NCBI GenBank assembly: GCA_013398175.1
Contig: VZRZ01007313.1
Location: 233,242 to 297,241, forward strand
Direction: 5' to 3'
DNA length: 64,000 nt
Source: Climacteris rufus
Taxonomy: Eukaryota; Chordata; Aves; Passeriformes; Climacteridae
The notes under the pieces are model-generated. The model ran no database searches. It saw only the letters and a list, made by a program, of their open reading frames with translations, and was not told the origin of the DNA. Below are positions 57,344 to 64,000 of the stretch, piece by piece. The first letter of the stretch is position 1. Each line of letters begins with the position of its first letter. The position numbers were made by a program, and so were the translations under genes.

Positions 57344-60300
57344 GTAAGGGGCTCCCACAGAAGGGGTTTCCTCACAGCTCCCTCTCCCACCTCCGCCTGT
57401 GCCCGGGTCTGGCCCCACACAAAGTATTCCAGCCCCAGGAATAACTGCCCTCTAGCTGGTGAGGAGGGTGGCATGGTGCTTCTGCTCCCTCCCGTGCCTC
57501 CCCACTACCCTGTCCTTCTCCTGGGGATGGTATCTTTACTTCACTATAGGGTTGGGCTGGTTTCTCATCTCATTTTCTAATGTTAGTTCCTTTGTTTTTG
57601 GCTTTTTCTTTGTGTAGGAAGTTGGAAGCATCATTGGGAAGGTAAGGACGTCTTTTAACGTACCTTTGGTGCTGTTGGCTGCACCTGTGGTGTGGTAGAT
57701 GGCAGTCACCTCTTCCCTGGGATGGCCTGAAATGTTTGGGGTGCATGAGCTAGTTGCTGCAACTGTGAGCCAGAAATTAGGAGACACCCACAGAGGGATC
57801 AAAGACCATTCCCCTAAAAGCCCCACCAACCATCAAACTGTTCCCAGCTGCTTCACTGGGGTGATGTCTGGGAGTTTACAGTCATGTTGCTCTCATGTTT
57901 TCATCAGATAGCTTCATTAAGAGATATTAAAAATGTCACACAGATCCATTTAAATTATATTTTAAATAATTCTGCAGCCCCTGTCTCTGAGGCCAGAGGA
58001 CTCCATTTACCTTGTACAGAAAAGCTTTCCGAGGTGCTCTGGTGTTTCCATGGTGGTTTGGAAAGTCTTGGCTATATAGGATTGGGGGAGTTTGGGTGGT
58101 TTTAAAAGAAAGGTTTATGACAGCAAAGATTTTCCCTGTATGCTTGTGCCTTGTTTTTCCTTTAGCCTGTCCAACTCTGGGAAAATTCACAAATGTGAAT
58201 CTGTCCACATATAAATATCTTTATCTTTTATATATGTATTTGATGATTTACATGCTCAGCTCTTCAGCTCACCATCATGTGGGGATGCAGGGCCAGATAC
58301 CACAGAGCTCCCATGTTTTTGGCTAGACGTTGCCGTGTGTTAGTGAGATGCACGTCCAGTAGGGTTGTTTGGAAGGTGAAAGTCTTGAATTTTCAGTAAT
58401 GGCTTGTTTTTCCTTCTTGCTTCAGAAAGGAGAGACCGTGAAGAAGATGCGTGAGGAGGTGAGCAGCCTGCTGTGTGAAGCTTTTGTAGGAGGAAGGGAG
58501 TGCAGAGTGGCCAGAGCTGTACATTGCCCTGTGTGATACATGCAGTAATTCCTAGGGTCAGGACAAGCAAGCCAGCTGTCCCCAGAGCTCTTTGGACCAG
58601 TTTTTTCCCTTCACGCTCAAACAAACTCCTATCACATTTCCCAGAACCAAGAATTTGCTCTTAATGAAACACTGAAATTAAGTCACTTGTAAGATGCTTT
58701 GAGTTTTTTCCTGCAGCTCCCAGGGAGTTACCAGGGCAGTGAGCAGCATTCTTCACAAGCAATGACCCCATGAGCTGGTCTTGCCTCGATCCCATGGGTT
58801 TCCATTACAGTAAAAGACTGGAAACCCTTTCTGAGGGTTGGGATAAGGTGGGGCTGAAATCACTGCAGATAAGGGGTGGGAGTTTGGAAGGTTAGATGGG
58901 ATGCCATGGGGCTGGCACAGGTGATGACCAGAAGTCAGGCTGAGAGAGGACCCAACTCTGCTGCTTGGCTGTGGCTATTCCAGGACTGCTCTTCTTTCTC
59001 CAGAGCGGGGCAAGGATCAACATCTCCGAGGGGAACTGCCCTGAGCGAATCGTGACCATCACTGGCCCCACCGATGCCATCTTCAAGGCTTTTGCCATGA
59101 TTGCCTACAAATTTGAGGAGGTGAGAAGTGTGAGCCAGCCCATGCCTGGGGCCAGCAGTGCCTGGTTGGATTTGCTTAACTGGGACATGGCTTTGGCATA
59201 GAACCTTCCAGACATATCTAATTAGGGTGGGTCTGGAGCAAAAGTCTGATGAGGAGGGAGGCTGAGGGAGTTGGAGGGGCTCAGCCTGGAGTAAAGGAGG
59301 CTCAGGGGGCACCTTCTCACTCTCTGCAACTACTTGGAAGGAGGGTGTAGCCATTTAGGGCTTGGTCTCCCAGGTAAAAAGGGACAGGACCAGAGGAAAT
59401 AGCCTCAAGTTGCATCAGGAAAGGCTTACATTGGATATTAGGGAAGATTTCTTCACTGAAAGAGTGGTCAGGCATTGGAACAGGCTGCCCAGTGTAGTGG
59501 TGGAGTCACCACCCCTGGAAGCATTCAAAAGGTGTGTGGATGTGGCACCTTGGGACAGGGATTACTGGTGGACTTGACAGTGCTGGGTTAGTGGTTGGAC
59601 TCAATGACCTTAGAGGGCTTTTCCAAACTTAATGACTCCATGATTCAGTGAACTGTCCCGGAGGTCTCACAGTTAATTAACATGAGGGATGTGCAGTGAT
59701 GCAGCTGCAGACAGGGACCAGCCACATCTGGGGGACATGACCCCTCTGCACATGGCCCAGGGCATTTGGGGTGGCTCTGGTCGGGCACCAAGGACTGATG
59801 TGCTGCACTTTTCCTTCCCAAGGACATAACCAACTCCATGAGCAACAGCACCGCTACCAGCAAACCTCCGGTGACACTGAGGCTGGTGGTGCCAGCAAGT
59901 CAGTGCGGCTCCCTGATCGGCAAGGGAGGCTCCAAGATCAAGGAAATCCGAGAGGTAAGGCAGATTTCATTACTGCACGTCATCACAACTCCTCAGAGCT
60001 GATCCACAGCCAAGGGGGAGCTCCCTTGGAAAAGGGGAGTGTTGTGCTGCATCGTGCATCACGTTGCTTCCCAGGATGGTCTTGCTGATGTAGGAGCAGC
60101 ATCCCATGGGATGCCACGTGCCAGGCTTTTGGGAGGCGTGTGGCATTGGAGCTGGCTGCAAGTAAAGGTGTTCAGCTGCAGGATTTCTCCTTCCTCTCTC
60201 TTTCTGTCTCCAGTCCACAGGTGCTCAGGTCCAAGTGGCGGGGGACATGCTGCCCAACTCCACGGAGCGGGCGGTGACAATCTCGGGGACACCCGACGCA

Positions 60301-62720
60301 ATTATCCAGTGTGTCAAACAGATCTGTGTGGTGATGCTGGAGGTACAGTCTGTAACAAAGGGGGTAAAGTACATATGGAAAAAAATCCCAGCTGGCCCCA
60401 CAACGGTGCTGGGAGCTGTGGAGCGTTGTCTCTCGTCCCCTTCACCACGCATTGTTGGACCACTCTCATTTCCTGGTACCTCCGCTGGAAATGCACCCCG
60501 TGTTTTTTCCCCACCATTGTCTGTTGTTTCTAGTGTCCCACACTGGAAGCCTGTCTGGTCGGGTGCCCTGGAGGAGATGGTTTGTGTCAGAGCAGAGGGT
60601 GGCTTCAGGAGAGATGTGTGCCAGCGGGCTGGAACAGCCCAACTTGGTGTCCCAGCAGTACACAGGGTGCGGTGGGAAGGAGATAGCGGCTGCAACCACT
60701 CCTCCCAGCACCTGGACTCCTCTGCACAGGGGTCACAGTTGGGAGGAGGAGGAGGAGGAGGAGGCCAGTGCATCCCCTGCACTGTGGGAGCTGGAACTGG
60801 GAGCACAGAGCTGTGTTTCAGTGAGGTACAGTGGGAATGGTAGTGAGAAAGGCTGGTGGAGAGCAGGCATTGTAAGGTGCTTGGATATATGTCCAGGGTG
60901 CCATTTTCTGGGATAAATGCTGACAAGCAGAGCTTGAAGATCTCTGCCATGGAGAGATGCTGTTGTACCAATGGCTTATTGCTGGAGATGACCACATGCC
61001 CCATGTCCACACCTGCCACCTCAGGTGGGAGAAGCTCCAGGGGGAAAGCCCCTTGGACACAGGATGGTGACACCTTCCACTCCTGGTGCATCCCAAAGAG
61101 AGACAAAGTGGGGACCAATGTCAGGCCCCTCTGCAAGGCTGCACAGTCCTTTCACGGCAGGGAGGAGCACATTTCCCACTGGAAAAGCTTCAGATGGGGA
61201 TGGCAAGGCTTGGTGAAGGTGAAACAAAGCCAAATTAAAGCATCTTCAGTTTGGCAGCAGCACATTTTAGAAAGAATAGCCAGGAGCCACATTACCCATC
61301 ACTGCTGGCTGTGGTGCTCAGGCAGATTCACTGCTGCCAGAGGAATTTTAGGTGCCCAATGACTCCAGGTCATGGACTGCAGCAGAGATGAGCCTGAGGT
61401 GATGCTTCCAGGTGTGTTATAAAGTCTTCCTCACAAAGCAAGACATGCTGCTCCTCTGTACAGCTCAGCAATGGGAGAGAGAAAAACCCACGAGTCTTCT
61501 TGCAGTCTGAAATCTGGGAAGTGCCCTGACTTTAACAGTTCACAGGAATGCTCCTTATCATCTTTCAGTCTTAAACAGATAATCCTGGCTCGTCCCCTCC
61601 AAGATTTGTAATGCAATAAAAGAACAAGTAGGTTTGGGATGTTAGAGGTGTGCTTTGATCAGCTTTCCCACAGACAGGTGCTTAGCAGGAGGATTTAGAT
61701 AATGTTGCTTGCCTACAAGTAGTCATCTAGAGGAATGTACAGAAAAAAAAAAGAAGAATTTTCCATGAGATAGCGTAACTTCTGTTGCCTGTCCTTATAT
61801 AGCAGTCTCTGGGTAATTTCATTTTGGACAGAAGCAGGGGGAGATCTGAAATCTCTCCTGAACCCTAAAAACCTTCATGTTTTCTATGGCCTGTAACTTA
61901 TGTTCAAGAGAAAAGCAACAGAAGGAACTTGGGTGAGCCGCTCCTGTGCATCATACTGTGGGATGACTCACTACAGCTCTGCTTGGACCTACCCAGAAAC
62001 TGCACAGAGAGGAGCAAAATCACAAAATCGTGGAATGGTGTGGTGTGGATTGGAATGGAACTTAAAGGCCACCTAGTTCCAGCTGCCTGCCATGTGCAGG
62101 GACACTTCTAACTTGACCACAGTGGTGGTGCCTCGCAGCACCCACTGCACAGCCATCCATGTCCCAGCTGGGATGGCAATGGAGCACACCAAGTCCTGAC
62201 CCTGTTCCAGTGGTGAGGAAGATGAGGGTGGCCAAAGAGCTTGAGCATTCTGCCAGGTCACTCAGATGGGCTGCACCTCCCCATCTTGCTGCTTGAGGTC
62301 TCCTCAGGATGTTCTGAGGAGGGTTCCAGGAGTCTGTTTAGACCACTCAATGTGGTTTGCGTGGAGCAGAGCCAAGGTGAGGGAGGCAGCGGAGGTCCAG
62401 GAAGCGCTTTAGGGGCCCGTGCCTTGGCAGAGGATCTCCTGTGCCCCAGGTTGTCCTTGTTGCCCATGAAACACCTCTTTTCCCCGTGTGCTCCTGTCCA
62501 GAAACGCGGTGTTGCCTGGTGTGGGTGTTGCTGGTGGCGGCCCCGGGGGCCGTGCTCCATTAGGTGCTTTCTAACGCTCTTTTTGCCGCCGTTTCAGGAA
62601 AGCTGTTCTAATGTTCTCTCTCCCTCTCCTTATCCCTTTTCCTAGTCCCCACCAAAAGGTGCCACCATTCCCTACCGCCCAAAGCCCGCCTCCACCCCTG
62701 TCATTTTTGCAGGTGGTCAG
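57275..62720 (+). CDS. PCBP3: Poly(rC)-binding protein 3, N-terminal part (7 coding exons; continues beyond the window)
   Basis: This is an RNA-binding protein of the PCBP/hnRNP E family with three KH domains that bind C-rich single strands. Exons 57275-57343, 57618-57641, 58426-58458, 59004-59120, 59823-59954, 60214-60342 and 62646-62720 are all phase 0 and give 193 residues. KH1 has its GxxG loop as GKKG at the exon 2/3 junction. KH2 has CGSLIGKGGSKIKEIRE. The linker start SPPKGATIPYRPKPAST separates PCBP3 from PCBP2 and PCBP1. KH3 and the C-terminus lie outside the window. The first exon begins 3 bp before the ATG at an acceptor (CTGGTAG), so upstream non-coding or alternative first exons exist. 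Sequence conservation with mammals is nearly complete. Confidence 0.96.
57618..57641 (+). CDS. PCBP3: PCBP3 24-bp microexon
   Basis: This microexon encodes EVGSIIGK only. It is bounded by TTGTGTAG and GTAAGG, and the first half of the KH1 GxxG loop is its last two residues. Confidence 0.95.
58426..58458 (+). CDS. PCBP3: PCBP3 33-bp exon
   Basis: Encodes KGETVKKMREE, completing the KH1 GxxG loop. Bounded by TTGCTTCAG and GTGAGC. Confidence 0.95.
59004..59120 (+). CDS. PCBP3: PCBP3 exon, end of KH1
   Basis: Encodes 39 residues beginning SGARINISEGNCPERIVTIT and ending AMIAYKFEE. These form the later strands and C-terminal helix of KH1. Confidence 0.96.
59121..59822 (+). other. PCBP3: PCBP3 intron between KH1 and KH2 (702 bp)
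   Basis: Starts GTGAGA and ends TTCCCAAG. More than half of it is a CR1 insertion (59,228-59,650). Confidence 0.9.
59228..59650 (+). mobile_element. CR1 LINE 3' fragment (about 420 bp)
   Basis: This is the longest CR1 piece in the window. It contains GGCTGAGGGAGTTGGAGGGG, GGGACAGGACCAGAGGAAAT, TTGGATATTAGGGAAGATTT, AGGCATTGGAACAGGCTGCC and the tail TTGGACTCAATGACCTTAGA, ending near ATGACTCCATGATTCAG. Plus orientation. Confidence 0.95.
59823..59954 (+). CDS. PCBP3: PCBP3 exon, start of KH2
   Basis: Encodes 44 residues: a short linker DITNSMSNSTATSKPP, then VTLRLVVPASQCGSLIGKGG. The KH2 GxxG loop is GKGG. Confidence 0.96.
60214..60342 (+). CDS. PCBP3: PCBP3 exon, end of KH2
   Basis: Encodes 43 residues beginning STGAQVQVAGDMLPNSTERA and ending in the KH2 helix CVKQICVVMLE. 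Bounded by GTCTCCAG and GTACAG. Confidence 0.96.
60343..62645 (+). other. PCBP3: PCBP3 intron (2.3 kb)
   Basis: Starts GTACAG and ends TTTCCTAG. It contains an inverted CR1 fragment at 62,015-62,115. The 303-residue open frame on the minus strand at 60,225-61,136 overlaps the KH2 exon antisense and has no recognisable domain. Confidence 0.85.
62015..62115 (-). mobile_element. CR1 LINE 3' fragment
   Basis: The plus strand reads AAATCACAAAATCGTGGAAT, then GGAACTTAAAGGCCACCTAG and TGCCATGTGCAGGGACACTT. This is a diverged inverted CR1 tail. Confidence 0.85.
62646..62720 (+). CDS. PCBP3: PCBP3 linker exon
   Basis: Encodes 25 residues beginning SPPKGATIPYRPKPASTPVI and ending AGGQ. It follows TTTTCCTAG and ends at GTAAGA. 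This linker follows KH2. Confidence 0.95.
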
Positions 62721-64000
62721 GTAAGAGCCGACCCGCTTGCAGCCTCCACTGCCAACCTCAGCCTTTTACTGCAGCACCAGCCGCTGCCCGTTAGTGCACT
62801 CAGGTTTCTTGCCTTCTGACTTGCATGGTGTCATCCCATCCGTTGTGTGCCATGGCAGCTGGACTGAAAGCTCTCGGCTTAGCTCCTGTGATGGATGCTA
62901 GAGAATGAGGAGAGGGGAAGGGTCAATTTGGGGAGACAGGCTGTCAGCTCTGTGTCAGGGTGTCGCACAAAGGAAAGGCTGGAATTCATCTGACTGGACC
63001 CAAATTCAGTATTTGTCAGTGGTTTAGAAGGAGAATATTAGAAAAGCATTGTTGAAAAAGAGGCCATGACTCTCTTCTGGCATCTCCAGCCCAATTAAAA
63101 ATACCTTTGTGTGGTTGTAATTGATCCTAGATAGGAAGAATTTATCCCAGCTACTCCAGGGCTCTGCTAGGGGCAGCCTTTGGGGTGCTGCTTCCACCTG
63201 AGGCAGAGCCTGCGTTGTGTCACCCTCAGTGACATTGCAGCCTTGCAGACACGACGTGCTATTTCTAGCAGAGAGCCTTAGGGTGGTTTTTCCTTTGTGG
63301 GATAGCCATCACACAGATGTGCTGTGTGAGCTGGAGGTTATTCTGCAAACGAAAATCGGCAGAAATGAGCAATTGAGCACACGGCTGTTTCTAAAGAGGG
63401 AACTTGCACTGTTGTTTTCTCCACCTCGTCTCCTCACCTCACCTGGTGACCAAGGGCCTGCCTGTCAGTGCCACCATGCTGTGGTCCATCATATCTAGCA
63501 GGAAATCTACCTTCCCAAGAGCTCCAGCAGCCAGGTAGAGCCAGCACCACAAAACCATAGCTTATGTCACCCTGAGCAGCTCCACACGAGTTATTTAATT
63601 TCTCTCCAACCATAATAAATAGAAGGACAAACTAAGAACAGGACCAAAGCCCAGAGCACAGGCTATTTCAGGCTGAATTAGTCATTGCCAGGATCAGGAG
63701 TGTGTCACTCCATCTGAGCAGCCGTCCTGGAAAAGAGCTTTGAGTCCAGCTGCCTGGTGAACTGATCTTCTCAAAAGGGAGAGTAAGATGGAGGCAGCAG
63801 TTCTCCTGCTGGTGAGTGGTTGGTGTCTTGGACAGAAGTAATGGCATGGGAAGAAGCAACTGTCTCTGAAGTGAGAGCTCTTCCCAAGGCTGGGAGCCCT
63901 TTAGCTCTGCCTGAGGGGTAGTCCAGGGTGGGTGGGCAGAGGACAGCTGGGGACAGTGGTGACAGGTGTTTGGGGTGGGATGAGCCTTCAGGAGTTCAGC
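62721..64000 (+). other. PCBP3: PCBP3 intron running off the window
   Basis: Non-coding sequence follows the donor GTAAGA. The next PCBP3 exon was not found before the window ends, so it lies further right. Confidence 0.8.

Larger units (their letters stand above)
57344..59003 (+). other. PCBP3: PCBP3 introns among the KH1 exons (57,344-57,617; 57,642-58,425; 58,459-59,003)
   Basis: Three introns separate the small KH1 exons. All have GT...AG ends. No repeat or further exon was recognised, apart from an AT-rich stretch near 58,205-58,250. Confidence 0.85.

Noticed and set aside
60225..61136. 303-residue minus-strand frame
   Set aside because: It overlaps the PCBP3 KH2 exon antisense and continues into intron. 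No recognisable motif or splice structure was found.
1..64000. tRNA, rRNA, CRISPR arrays, complete transposons or viral genes
   Set aside because: I saw no tRNA B-box-like hairpin sets, spaced repeats, transposase or reverse-transcriptase reading frames, or LTR pairs. The mobile DNA recognised is limited to truncated CR1 tails.

Overview
The window is nuclear DNA from a bird. It contains three spliced vertebrate genes in an order and orientation known from amniotes: COL18A1 (+), SLC19A1 (-), PCBP3 (+). The intergenic DNA and introns carry many short 3' ends of CR1 LINEs, the dominant avian interspersed repeat, and many introns are only 80-100 bp. The species cannot be named from the sequence. 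The same gene order is known on human 21q22.3 and, from general knowledge, on chicken chromosome 7. There are no prokaryotic, phage or CRISPR features.

Region 1-4,300 is upstream or first-intron sequence of COL18A1. It ends in a GC-rich stretch that is the likely promoter of the long (frizzled-containing) transcript. Region 4,393-21,941 holds 42 coding exons that join without a frame break into a 1,917-residue collagen XVIII alpha-1 chain. Its parts in order are: signal peptide; low-complexity N-terminal region with a striking 20-copy, 33-bp coding repeat; frizzled cysteine-rich domain; thrombospondin-N/laminin-G-like domain; interrupted Gly-X-Y collagen with candidate heparan-sulphate sites; trimerisation domain; protease-sensitive hinge; and endostatin with an intact zinc site. 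The 3' UTR ends at an AATAAA near 23,070.

SLC19A1 (reduced folate carrier) lies tail-to-tail with COL18A1 on the minus strand (23,375-25,963). It has five coding exons and encodes 482 residues. A GC/CpG-rich block at about 27,900-28,850, with two divergent ZNF143-like motifs, is its likely promoter. The region from about 28,850 to 57,270 contains no recognisable protein-coding exon. It holds a 498-bp assembly gap, a minisatellite, CR1 fragments, an AT-rich island and a few stretches that look like candidate regulatory DNA. It is probably the 5' non-coding portion of PCBP3.

PCBP3 (poly(rC)-binding protein 3) coding exons start at 57,275. Seven exons give the first 193 residues (KH1, KH2 and the start of the linker), and the gene runs off the right edge. 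COL18A1 and SLC19A1 converge; SLC19A1 and PCBP3 diverge. Nothing in the window looks like a new multi-gene system. The most unusual feature is the coding minisatellite in the alternative N-terminal exon of COL18A1.
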